Assembly (NCBI GenBank): GCA_010645155.1
Contig: JAAGOF010000064.1
Span: forward strand, 2,552,612-2,616,611
Length of the DNA stretch: 64,000 nucleotides
Direction: 5' to 3'
Source: Tigriopus japonicus
Lineage: Eukaryota > Arthropoda > Copepoda > Harpacticoida > Harpacticidae
Shown: in pieces, positions 48,822 through 60,124 of the stretch
How the letters are laid out: the number at the start of each line of letters is the position of its first letter
Numbering within the stretch: position 1 is the first letter of the stretch
Made by a program: the position numbers and the translations under genes
Notes under the pieces: model-generated
Seen by the model: the letters and a program-made list of their open reading frames with translations, nothing else
Databases searched by the model: none
What the model was told of the DNA's origin: nothing

Positions 48822-49062
48822 TGATCGGCGTGGTCAAATTGAAACATGGTTGCCAGCTCGTAGAGGGAGTAATAATGCCACCCTTTCGCAAAATTTCAGG
48901 ATTTTTCCGTCATGTATTTATTTCTTTGTTGTGGCATTATGTTATCAAAATCGCATATTTAGGAGAAATTTTATTGTGAAGAAGATGTTTAACGTTTTCC
49001 CAAACCTTTGCGAATAAACATCTGTGAACTAAGTTTCAATTTGACCACAAGAGACGCTGATC
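48822..49062. repeat. 240-bp inverted-repeat element
   Basis: TGGTCAAATTGAAAC at 48831-48845 is matched inversely by GTTTCAATTTGACCA at 49033-49047. TGATCGGCG (48822) pairs with CGCTGATCA beyond it after a 6-base offset. The centre is AT-rich. MITE-like; no target duplication identified. Confidence 0.55.
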
Positions 49063-49465
49063 ACGGTGTGTAAGCTGACATCTTTTGTAGGGGTTGTTCA
49101 TGTACTTGAAATGAAGTGATTATGTTTTCTTAGATATTTGCCGAAAATTACTGAATGACCACGGAGCCTCTAATCTCCGTTGCCACCTTTGAATATCTGC
49201 GCATTCCATTGAAACTAAAAACCATGAGCACCCCAACAAAATAAGACAATAGATGGTTGCCAGGTTTTCTTAACACCATCTTGTAACAGCAAAAAAACTG
49301 GTAGGTTAAAACTTATCAATTTTATTCTGGAAGAGTGTTGTTATTGTTTTGTTGGTTCTTTTTTTTTTTAATTATCCAAACTCAAGTAAAAATTGGTGAT
49401 TATCAATTCCTAACGTAGAGCGGGAAATTTAGGGCCAGGAATTAAAACATATATGACATCGCACA

Positions 49466-49508
49466 ACTTACAAAAAATTACAAAAAAACTTACAAAACTT
49501 ACAAAAAA
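49466..49508 (+). repeat. simple repeat of ACTTACAAAA type
   Basis: About four imperfect units of TTACAAAA in tandem. No function suggested. Confidence 0.5.
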
Positions 49509-50515
49509 AGACAATCCTGTTGGATCTGTTGAGATGTAGAAAATTGTCACCTTGAAAAAAGATCAATACATGTTGATGGTCAAAAATTAGCTTGATGGAA
49601 CAAGCATTTTTGGAACATAAGATATTCGACGTAGGAATGGAATCATCTCTTTTTGTTCAACTTAGCTCTCAGATTTGAATCCCTTAATGAACAACATATG
49701 ATATATTTTCAAGTAGATATCTCTTTGATCCGCCGGCCACATTTATCAATCAAAAGTTGCTCGGTTTCATAGAAGCTAAATATCACAATTAAAGAAAGTT
49801 GGACCATGGTGAATAATTCATGTGTTTCGAGCCATTGAAGCAAAACTGCCAATTATCGAGGGCAGAGATTTTTAATGAATTTGTGACGAGCCCTGAATAT
49901 GAAAAGATCTAAGAAACCTCCCCACAAGAAAAATATCATTATTGGATCATCAGTTTTTGTTTTGAAAACACTTTGAAACAGAATCGTTTGGTTAGCATGC
50001 TCGTTCTTTCTATTGCTATACAACTACCCATTCTAGCGTCTAAAGGTCCAGATGGATCACGTTCCCTCTGAGGATCCAAATTGCTTACGAATAAAAGATC
50101 AAACTAGTATGAGACGACGGCCGACGACCTTATCAAATCACAAGAAAAGACCAATTTGTTATGACGCCCAATGGACTTGATCGTTGGATTATGAAGTTTT
50201 CTTGGTCACGAATGGTTGTGTGGCTTTAGTTGGGTCAATCATATCCTGCCTGATCCATTGTCTTGAACGAATGTCTAATCATGACTCGTGTTTGCTACCA
50301 AAGACACTAATCTCGTTATTCACCAAATTATAATTCAAGGCTGTTCCTTCTTACGAATGTCACGCGACTTTGTGGCTAATCTGTCAGATATTCAATGAAC
50401 TTGTTGTCAGTGGAGCCTTGAAGTAATGAAAAAACTGAGTACGCTTGTATGTTACGGATATGAAATCGAAATTTGTTCATTAGCTTGCTTCAAAGTAGCC
50501 ATTAGCTATTCAATC

Positions 50516-51850
50516 CTAGTTATGGCTCTGATGAGTTTTGGCGTTGGCCATCTCAAAATTCTTCTTTTCCAAAGTCCAAACATAATCAGTGCCTCGATCT
50601 GATTGTCCAATGACACGATATCCAAGTCCACCCATAATATTCAATACTTTGATCGGGTCCATCTTGATTTGGGTCTTTTCGTGGGTCACCTGATTGACTC
50701 GGCCGTAATGGCGGTGGAGGGCTGTCTCCACATCGTATGGTAGCTCGCCCAAAATTGTAGTGTGACCATTGCCTTCAACGGTAGGGTTGACCTCATCCGA
50801 CACCATGAGTAGATATCCGGCAAAGAAGTCGTATGGGATCCCGGGATGGACATGTCTGGCAGGATCCACCAGATCAAGAAGTTTTGAATGAATCACATCA
50901 GCTTGGTAGCCTTCATCCACGCGTCCGTTGCGTTCATAGGATCCTCTGTCTTGGGGAATGCTACCTGGGCGCAAATAACCATTGGAATCCTCGAAATCGT
51001 TTCGTCGATTGGCACCTGGTCTCATATAGCGCGATTTCTGTTCTTCATCGTAATTGGAAGGAATAGAGTTGAGTGGACTAGCCATGGCATCTCTTTTCTG
51101 AAGGGAGATCTCCTTCTTGGCGAAAAGGAAGTCGTCAAAATGAGCCAGACATTCAATGGTCAGATAGTTGTTCTTAAAAAGGTGCTCGGGAAGTCGTTCG
51201 ATTCGACCCATGAGATTGACCTCTTTTTGGTCTGGAACGACTCCCTCTTGAATGGTCCCGGTATAAATCTCGGTCAAATTCCTCCCATCGACCATTATCG
51301 ATAACTTGGGGGGTGGGCTGGCTCCCTGAGAAACGCAAGAGACCACAACTTCCTCGTCCGGAATGGCTTGATTCTGAAGGGCTGGATCAGCCTTTAGAAC
51401 AAGTTGATGTTCGCCATTGTCGACAGCCTTGATAATAGAATTTCCTAGTTTCTTGTCGTGTCGGAGCTTGCCGTAGCCGTTGTCCCGGATGACTTCCACT
51501 TCGCATCCCAAGGTCATGTTTTCGCTTCGAAAATCAGTCAAGGTGATGGTCAATTCAGAATCGGTCACCGAGTGCTCGTCCACGGACACAAATGGAAAGT
51601 TTGAGCCCTCCTTAACGCCCGTGCTCACGGCATAGCCAAAGATTTTGGTCCTGAATCCTGAGTAACCTAAGAACCAGTTGATTTCACGGACCGATTCCGT
51701 TCTATATTTGACAAAGTTGCAGGTTAATCGAGCTGGTTTACCCACAATAAGTACGTCTGTGTCCACAGTCACCGGTTCGTGGGCGAAGCGTAGCCCAAAA
51801 ATTGTCGGGTTAAGACTTAAGAGAAACGAGAAAATTATCAGTGCTTTCAT
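50516..51850 (-). CDS. secreted two-Ig (beat-like) protein with C-terminal GFRP-like domain
   Basis: Single uninterrupted 444-codon frame, ATG 51850-51848 to TAG 50518-50516. Residues 1-19 form a signal peptide (MKALIIFSFLLSLNPTIFG). Ig domain 1 at about 21-140 has Cys44, Trp59 and Cys116 and resembles arthropod Beaten-path-type domains. Ig domain 2 at about 150-253 has Cys172 and Cys234. N-glycosylation sites are Asn111 and Asn191. A polar linker (about 256-335) repeats YMRPGA / YLRPGS. Residues about 343-430 resemble GTP cyclohydrolase I feedback regulatory protein: it opens with GYLLMVS and closes with VLNIMGGLGYRVIGQ and TDYVWTLEKK, compared with YLLIS, VLDKLERRGFRVL and TLVWCLHKE in vertebrate GFRP. 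There is no membrane segment after the signal peptide. An initiator-like TCAGTC lies 16-21 bp upstream of the ATG. The Ig part is firm, the GFRP part probable. Confidence 0.85.
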   Translation of the reverse strand: MKALIIFSFLLSLNPTIFGLRFAHEPVTVDTDVLIVGKPARLTCNFVKYRTESVREINWFLGYSGFRTKIFGYAVSTGVKEGSNFPFVSVDEHSVTDSELTITLTDFRSENMTLGCEVEVIRDNGYGKLRHDKKLGNSIIKAVDNGEHQLVLKADPALQNQAIPDEEVVVSCVSQGASPPPKLSIMVDGRNLTEIYTGTIQEGVVPDQKEVNLMGRIERLPEHLFKNNYLTIECLAHFDDFLFAKKEISLQKRDAMASPLNSIPSNYDEEQKSRYMRPGANRRNDFEDSNGYLRPGSIPQDRGSYERNGRVDEGYQADVIHSKLLDLVDPARHVHPGIPYDFFAGYLLMVSDEVNPTVEGNGHTTILGELPYDVETALHRHYGRVNQVTHEKTQIKMDPIKVLNIMGGLGYRVIGQSDRGTDYVWTLEKKNFEMANAKTHQSHN

Positions 51851-51865
51851 GATGAGTTGATTTGA

Positions 51866-51871
51866 GACTGA
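51866..51871 (-). promoter_or_regulatory. possible initiator element upstream of the Ig-GFRP gene
   Basis: TCAGTC on the minus strand matches the arthropod initiator consensus TCAKTY. A T/A-rich box (TTTTTTTTAATAAT) lies about 31-47 bp further upstream, roughly where a TATA-like element would be. Weak evidence from position alone. Confidence 0.3.
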
Positions 51872-54800
51872 ACAAAGAAGGCTTGGGCAAAATTGGCTCG
51901 AGATTATTAAAAAAAAGAACCTCGTTTCAGTTCGACATCCGTCCCATCATGTGGCTTTCTTGCCCAGAACCCGAAAATCCCACTTCCAGCTTTTTCCCCT
52001 CATTTCCTCTCCTTATCTTTTGGCGGCTAGTGTGCTTGACTTGAAATCAGGCAAGACAAATCACTTGTGGAAACGCTTGGCACAGACTGTTCTGCATGAG
52101 CGTGAGAGGCTTGTTTAATTTTGCAAAAGGAAGTCAGATTTGAGACTCTCGATGCAAGTTTATGCATTCGTAGAAGGAAACAGGAAAGTCAAAAGAAAAT
52201 CATCTTTTTTTCACTTAATAAATTTATGGACTATTTCACTGCATTCATTTCCCTTATATACTGAGAGCATTGAAAACGCTCTCAACGAGTAAAAATGTGC
52301 CTATTCCATTGAAGATTTATTTCTGAAAATACAAGTCATGTTGAATGTCTCTAGATTCAATGAGGGTAGGTTTGCATATACAAATATTCATTAATACTGG
52401 CAAAGTCAAAAAAATATCATTTTACATTATTCTTAAATTGAGAATTCTTTTAAAAACAAGGGACTTCATTTGCTAAATGTTAATGCTGGACACAAAGAAA
52501 TAACATTTTTATAGGGACAGCCTGTGGAACATCGGTACTCCTGCAGTTCTAAGAAGTGAAAGCCATGGCATTATCTGATTTCAACGTTGAAACGCACATC
52601 TTGAGCGTCGGACTTAGAAATCGCTTGGGAACATCTTCACACAGACCTCCCCAAGATATTGTTCCTTTACCTTGGGGAACGCCTTGCTACTGTAAACTGA
52701 AATGAAGTCAGGGCTATTCAGTCAATAAACCCAGATCAAATCCAAGGTTAGGAGTGACATGCAAATATCAATGCCAAGATTGATTTGTATGATTTTTTTT
52801 TTCCTGTGATTTAGAGCAAGAGCCAAAGCGAGAGAAAAACAAATCGTAACGATTGAGTGAGAAATAATTTGTGAAAACGTTGAGTATATTGCGCAACAGT
52901 TAATTCGAGGTTATAAACAAAATTGAACTGAAACTGAAAGGGTTCAAAAAATATGTCTCAAATGTTTGCAGGTGCCAATCAAAAAATTGCGACCTTAATC
53001 TGGACTAGAGTAGCCTGAGTATTTGAAAAGTGTGTTTTCAAAGACAATACTAAATGACAGCGATAAAATATCATTGCTATTATATGAAAAGTTCCATTCA
53101 GTTTAAAGCTGCTTCTGTTTTGTGTATCATTTCCTAGCCTTACAATTCATTTCACTTTATTCTCTTGTGTTTTATATGGAAGTATTTGAATACTAAAATG
53201 TATTTTTAGATCATGACAAGGGTGCAAATTTTTGACAAAAAAGAAATCGTTTTAAGAGATTTGTTTGAATTCGGTTAATATGGTCACCAAAAGAAATTCT
53301 ATAATATTATTTAAAACATGCTCAAAACTAAAAATTTGAATGTTAACTTGGACTGAAGTCCTAGATGTACAAAAATCAGTTTTGCTCCAAAATATTCCGG
53401 AAATCTATTTCGCGGACCTATTTTCAAGGGTCTTTTTGTAAAGCCTTCTCGAGGGACGTAACAGCAGGGTCGTTAACATGAATTTAGATAAACGACTGGG
53501 TAGATTTCGACAACGTTTTAGGTAGACACATCCATAGTACTACTTGGGAATTGAGTAAAAGAAAAGGCTCAAAACAAAAATTGTCTTTAGGCATGGTTTA
53601 AGTAACCTTATTTTGTTTTTTTGGCCTGTGGCCTAATTGTCAGAAATCAAATATATACTCAGTATTGCATTCACACGTCAAAACTGGGCTCAAAGGTTTT
53701 TTGGAATAAAAAATGACTTCTCCAATTCAAATAAACATTGTGCACACCCACAGGATCATTGAGATTGCCGATCAGAAACATTTGAACGATGGGATGGCTA
53801 GGCGAGACTTAAACCCTTTGACCCTAGCACCCATAATCCAAGAATATGACAATTGACCAAATATAAAAATATCAGCAAGTAGAAAGTAAACCGCTTTTCG
53901 GGGCACGAACTCAAGGCTTTATTTTGAAGAATCGACTCCTCTAAGAATTTTGAATATGTTTCTTCTGATTTCAGGACTAGCGTTTTTCTATTTGTGAAAC
54001 TTTTCCACATGTTCGGAACAAGACGGTTAAAGGTAAAGTGTTTTGAGGCTTTTACATGTACCTTTTTGTCAATGTAGAGAGAGGGCTACGTTTCATCAAG
54101 CACGTGATTGACAACTAGAGGAGCCGAAAATGATTAATCAGTTCTGGAGGCTTTCAAAATTCGGGCGTTTTCAGGAAAAAAGCATGAAAAGCCACTTTTC
54201 GGAGTATTTTTTATTGTATCTTAAAATTGCAATCAAAGCCCATTGTTACTTGGCATGACCCTGCGCAATTTTAAGGTTAGCAGTTGTAGGTTATGGCCAT
54301 GCGTTAGAAGAAGTATTTTTGTATTGTACGTTTCTTTGTCTTTGCGCCACCATGGAATAACTCGATAAAAACGTGTTAGTACATCTTCCTTCCACTTCTC
54401 ATTAAAGTTTTTATGATGCAAAATTGCTCCCACAGTTTCCACAGATTCCTTCAGAATATTAGGGTAATTTGAATATACTTGGAACTTTTTGTGTAGTATA
54501 AAAGTACTTCAGTTCAAAATACTTAACTTTGTTTCTTAGGAAATTTTCGCCAATCTAGTTTTCATCAATATTTGATGGTTTCAAAAAAAGTTGCTCAATC
54601 TTTAAATCATGTTGTGTATGACATTTGTATGAGTAAGTGAGTGAGTAGCGGAAAACTATCCAGAAATCATTGATTTACGATTAATACACGAGGAGATTGA
54701 GCACTTTGACCTATTTGATCGGACTGATGGTTTTAAGAATTTTCGATCATTGGCTTAATCATGGTGTCAGGATTCAAGAGGGGTCATTGCCTTCGTCCAA

Positions 54801-56682
54801 AAGAAAATTATTATTTTTTTCAAATCATACGACAATGATAAAATTTCAAGAAAGAGATATCCAAGATTAGAAACAAACCCCCATCAGCACTTTCTCTTCC
54901 ATAATCTTGTAAAATTTAAAGGTTGAGTGAGTTGGAAAATCTTTCTCGAACCACCTTTACTGTATTAATCATTTATATTCAGCGACATGCGATGAGCTAG
55001 TGATTTTAGGATGTTTTCGAAAAAGAGTTCCAAATTCAGTAGCTTTTTCAGCTTTGCAATAACCGAAATGCCAAAAAACCGGGAATGTTTAAAAAAGCAT
55101 ATTGACGAAAAATAATTTATTTCAGAAGCTCCAAATGATGATCTATTTTTTTCTTAAAGTGAACCAAAACGTACGAGAAAAGTGGTATAAAATATCTTTT
55201 CGACTCCATTTTTACCAATCCAAATTTTTGGGAAGAAAATGTTTGGACTCATTTTTGCACTCAAGAAAATGGCGACTTTTTGTGGTCGGTGTGAACAAAA
55301 AGAACCTTCTTCAGATTGAAGCAAACAACATATTAGACGTAGAAGTAGTAATAGACTAAAAAAGAGTCAATGATACTTTCGTACTTTTTCCACAGTGAAC
55401 AATTAAAGAGTAATATTCTCAAAACTAGGTGGGAAAATGAGTTAGCAAGTTTGCCTCTGTTTCGAGTCATACGTGATCTCCAGCCATTCAATCCATGAAA
55501 ATATCCAGTCATTGTCATTGCCGTTTACTTTATAGGTCCATATTTGCTAGATTCATATGGCCAATTTATATGATCCACGTCATTAAATGGATCAACAACC
55601 AGGATTTTTACAAAATGACGTACATTTTTTATTCTCAGCATGCAGGAAGGAGGGCGGAAGACATCATCCATCAACCACCTGCTATTGCTGAAGTCTACAC
55701 GATTACAAAATCCTTTTTGAGACAATTGCCCATTGACCAATGACTAGTTTTGGTTTCGGACTTGGTTTTGATTCAGAGAACTTCTACGTTTGTCACTTTA
55801 ATGAACATGAAAAGTGGGTAATGATGATAGTGTGGGTAATGGGGTGACTGTGATAACCGTTTTTTGGCGAAGTTGGAACAAAAGACGAAAGTATTTATCT
55901 TTCTTCTTTTGTCCCAGCCGGCAAAGAAAATTTCACGGAGAAGTTAAATTACATGTCTTTGTTACAAAACAATGATAAGTGAAATGAGACCAAAACTTAC
56001 AAATGCAGATGGTACAAAAACTGTTCCCTTGATGCTGTTTTGAGCCATTTGTTCTTTTGAATAAATGTCAAAGATACAATATAAAATAGAGAGCTCGAGT
56101 GACTTTCCAACACTGAATTTGTAACTCCGGTTTCAGTTTACTTTCGGTCTTTGCCAAAAAAATTCAAACCTTCGACACGATATTTTACTTGCATGACATA
56201 TTTGGCCCCCTTGAAGCGAAGAAATAAACAAAAGTAAAAGCAAAGTGGCCCTTATATTTCGATCTAAACTCGTTGAAAATATCTGAACCACGCACTCAAA
56301 TTGCTTGAGTTAGGCAAAGAAAAGTTATCCCTTAACAGGATCTAACGCTCAAACAATCATCTGATTCAAGTGAGACTCACATCATGAGAAAAACAGTTCT
56401 CTTGGCATTTTATTACTGTATAAAATGCTTGTGAAAAACACATTTTTTTGATATTTTGATATTTTTTTATTATTTTTTTGATATTGATATTATTGATCAT
56501 AGTTGAGCGCGTCTTAACCAAATGGTTTCAATCTACTCGGAAATGTCCGAAAAGTTTGCAATATTTGACGAAAAAGAGAAATACAATCCTACTTGGAAGA
56601 AGAGATTTTTCGCGACGATATGGATATAATACACGAACAAAAACGAATAAGTTTATTTGTCAAAAGTTCCTGTTTTTATTAA
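51872..56682. other. intergenic stretch
   Basis: AT-rich, with no gene, RNA or clear element recognised. A TTTGATAT simple repeat lies at about 56445-56495. Confidence 0.5.
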
Positions 56683-57964
56683 TTATATTTCAATACCCTT
56701 GATGGTTGGCGGGAGACCATTTCTCCTACGGTCAATTTCACCTTTAGTCAAAATACTTTGGGTCCGAGTGTGCCAAACAAGAACCTTGGTACATGAATCG
56801 GCTTTGGCTTCGAGTTCCTCTCTTCCAGGGATCAAATGGCCAATAAAATCCGACTCTTGATAGCCACGCTTCACTTCAAACGAAAACTTGGCTTCAGGCT
56901 TGGACAAGATCAAGTGTAAGTTCACGGCAAACTCTGCCATATCAATCGGATATTCTCTCTTGGGCTCCCACAAAGCGTTGAATCCAATGACACGGCCTTA
57001 GGGGCTGACCTCTGGTTTTTCCACCAACACCTTGCCAACAAAGGCAACAGGAAATACTGCTACAGTTTTGGTGGAACGAATATCCTGGAACAACTCCAGA
57101 CTGTAGGTATTGTCATCGTCGGCAAAGTAAACGACGCCTTCTCGTGAAGCTGGAACATTGGTGCGGATCCATGCCAAAGCCTCATTGCGTTGTAACACGT
57201 CCCTTGGGTATTTCCAATTGGGATCCGTGGGCTTCAGTTTAATATTAGGAGGCGTGACAGCATGTAATTGAGTGTAGACTACTCCACATCGTTGTAGAAA
57301 GTTAGTGACGAGAGTGGAGGGTTTGGCAGCATCTTCCACCAAAATCCAATAATAGAATAAGCACAGTGAGAAAAAGGTTGTTGATTTTGTGCTCCGTAGT
57401 GTTGCGCCGCCCTTTTCTGGTGATTCTGTTCTTTCCTGTTCTGCGCTCAAACAAATATTTCAAACGGTCAGTTGCTCCGCAACAAACGGTCGAGAATGAG
57501 ATGCGATCGTAGAATTTTAGTGAAGCAATGAGACACCAGAGGCCACGACGGTGCTACGGAGTAGACAAACAGGCCCAGCTGATGTTAACTGAGCTTGCCT
57601 AATTGGGCACAAAGGAGGAAAGTGTGGCACAATCTTGTAAGATGGGCCTTTTGAACAGGTCTTGCATAAGTGGGTGTTAATACATAAATCAAAGGTTGAG
57701 AGAGGTCACTTGGGTCGTGGATCCCTTGACCTTCACAAGCTAGTTTCTTCTTAAAGAAAGCGATTTGAGAACGTAATCGAACCAAATCACATTCCACTGG
57801 AGTGTAGTTGCCCTACATGGCATCCCCATTTTTTGGCGTTTGAAGTGGAAGACATTTAAGTAAATGAGGAAAACTGCAAATATAAGCACAGGAAGAGGAC
57901 CCGACAGACGCTTTTGAAGGTATATCCACCACTGCGATCAATAAATGTGGCTGAAGAAGGGCAT
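56683..57964 (-). pseudogene. B3GAT-like glucuronosyltransferase pseudogene
   Basis: A second copy of the gene at 60125-61156, read in the same direction and highly similar across its whole length. It is broken by a CGA-to-TGA change at codon 9, frame loss in the membrane/stem region, a roughly 224-bp insertion in the middle (57377-57600) and a GAA-to-TAA stop after VSP (about 56999). The catalytic blocks are still readable (YFADDDNTYS, GYQESDF, VLVWHTRT), and even the closely spaced stop and AATAAA at the end are kept. The copy therefore carried 3' flank and arose by local duplication. The long surviving frames (56998-57450 and 56683-56973) are fragments, not genes. Confidence 0.9.
57377..57600. 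mobile_element. 224-bp insertion in the pseudogene, flanked by a diverged ~21-bp duplication
   Basis: Sequence absent from the intact gene. The target segment (AATTGGGCACAAAGGAGG type) is present on both sides, at about 57356-57376 and 57601-57622, both still recognisable as the codons for FLLVPNF. Inside, CTCCGTAG near the left and CTACGGAG near the right are inverse. A ~20-bp target duplication suggests a LINE-mobilised sequence such as a SINE; tRNA-type A/B boxes are not convincing. Confidence 0.5.
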
Positions 57965-60117
57965 TCCGGTTTGATAGGAAATATGTAAGCTTGTATTTTA
58001 TTTGTTGAACTTTCATTACGACATCGTTTTAATGATCTTTTAAACCGCTCCTGACTGGAATTGATTTTTCAAAGCAATCGTATGAATCAATTTAAGAGAG
58101 TTTAGATCAGTGCACTTCAAGTTTGAATCACTTTTCGGTAAACAGATTCTTTTTAAACTCTGCCTGCAAGAACAAGTGTTATTTTTTGGGAACACATTGA
58201 TGCAATGAAAATCATGTTGCGATCAATAAAAAAAAAGCACAAAAGATGAAGCATCAGGTGGAGATTTATGATGTTTCTGTATACACCAAATTGTAAATTC
58301 TACAATCAATGAGACCTTAAAGTAAATTGAGCTCAAAAAGTGAAGAGGTTGAACCACTCCAAAGAATGCAGTGAGAATTTGAAGGATTCAATTGCCACTT
58401 ACGGCAATTATTTTAGATATGCTTTAGTTGAAATTTTCAAATTGTTTTTGATTTTGGAACTTGTTGCTCACAAAAAAATAGTGGCAGAACATACCTTCCC
58501 TTAGACAAAAGCACATACTTCTAAATAGTATCAGCGAATTCAGTTACTCAGTAAATTCGATATTTCAGTAAAATATTTCAAGAGGCGCCTTTGGCAATCG
58601 TTGATTGTGTCAACTCAAGGCTCAATATATTAGTGTCAACAAGATAAGAGGTGCTAACTGTCCCATAACCATTTTCACTCAGATATGGTTGTTCTTTCAA
58701 AATCCCTTTCATGAGCTTACACCTAAAGTCCAGGTTTGAACCTGAAAATTTGAACCATTAATTCTTCAAAATTAGTTTGAAAACTAAAGTTTTAGGCAAT
58801 GTGAGGTGTCTGCCCTTCAATAAAAATATCTGCCCATTTATGTGGATTAAACTGAAATTAATGATGGGCAAAAAGAGTTTTTGGCAGAAATTTCAGTGTC
58901 GGTTTCAGTTATCCCCTACAGACATGCATTGCAAAGAATGGAATTTCACGACACAATCGAAGATAATTTTGATCCAAAAACCTCTGAAACTGTATTTTCC
59001 GATTGTTTAAGTTTTATCCAACGTTGAACACGTGGGTAATTCAAATTTTAAAACGAAATTATGGGCGTATAATTCTTTGTCAGTTTATTTTGGTTTCGAT
59101 TGTGGATAAGTCCTCTTTTGACCTAACTTTTCTGTTTCGGGAAAGAGCTGATTTGGTCCATCACTAACTGAAACCAGTACCTAACGATGATTTATCTAAC
59201 ATATCTTTAGAATGCTCTTATTTATTAAAAAGATGCTTTATCACAAATTCGTGAAAGCACGAACTGCAATTTATTGGCAGATTGATTCTTTGAACTATAC
59301 ATTTTAGAGGTACGTGATAAACATATATAATTTAATTACCATCATTCCCTATGTCTTTCTAGAAGTACCTCAGTCTAATCCGTTGTTGTTTTTTCAAACA
59401 CAAAATTGGACATTTTTTCAAAAAATACTAAGATTCTAGATTCTTCTCTCCGACCTTTCTCAAGTAAACTTTTAGATGCTAATTCACACCCACAGATGGA
59501 GAACCAGTCTGATACCGGACATGAAAATGCCTATCGGAAAAAAATGATGTGGTGGCTGGCGTCGCTGGCCGGGCCTCCCTAGCACCCCAAAATTAAAATT
59601 GCAGTGAGTGCCTACTGAAACCGAAAGAAGAATAAGTAAAACTAAATAAAGAGAATAACCGAAAGTATAATTTTGTAGTGAATTACTTTCGGTTTCGGTT
59701 ATGCCCTCTTTGGTTAGGTGACCCTTCGGTCCATCATAAACTATTAACTTTAAGCGATATTTTTGTGCCAGTTTGAGCTGTTTTGCATAGCCTACAAAAA
59801 TCATTTTTATTGTGTTTCATTGCAATGAAAATTGATGTAAAATTTTGAAAATTTCATTTCAGATATTGTTATTAACTACTTAAATCGTGGGTTGCCGTTC
59901 TGGGTTTTAAGGCTTCTCCTTTTTAAAACCGGTCATTTTTCAAGTAAACATGCGAAAACCAATAGAAAACCGCATAAAAGGAAAAAATAAAAAAGTATAT
60001 TTCAAGTTTTTTGACACCCTTTCATTTGACAAAGTAGATTTGTGTTGGATACGCACTAAAATCATTTGAAACACTGACAAACTTACAACAAGAAAAAAAA
60101 CAATGCGCCGCTGAAGG
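57965..60117. other. stretch between pseudogene and intact glucuronosyltransferase
   Basis: No gene recognised. TGATGGGC at 58862 and GGTCCATCA at 59155-59163 and 59728-59736 may mark ends of related short elements (shared GGTTTCRGTTAT near 58908 and 59694). Confidence 0.4.
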
Positions 60118-60123
60118 TTTATT
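60118..60123 (-). terminator. polyadenylation signal of the glucuronosyltransferase gene
   Basis: AATAAA on the minus strand begins two bases after the TAG stop codon (ATATAGAAATAAACC). A T-rich tract follows about 20 bases on, as expected for a downstream element, so the 3' UTR would be only about 20-30 nt. Confidence 0.7.
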
Positions 60124-60124
60124 T

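Larger units (their letters stand above)
45842..50515. other. intergenic stretch
   Basis: AT-rich with no recognised gene. It contains partial copy D of the dispersed repeat (47900-47950), a short inverted repeat (48822-49062) and a CTTACAAAA simple repeat near 49466-49508. Confidence 0.5.

Noticed and set aside
56998..57450. 150-codon frame as an independent glucuronosyltransferase gene
   Set aside because: It is the middle fragment of the pseudogene: the N-terminal end is insertion sequence and the C-terminal end is a premature stop.
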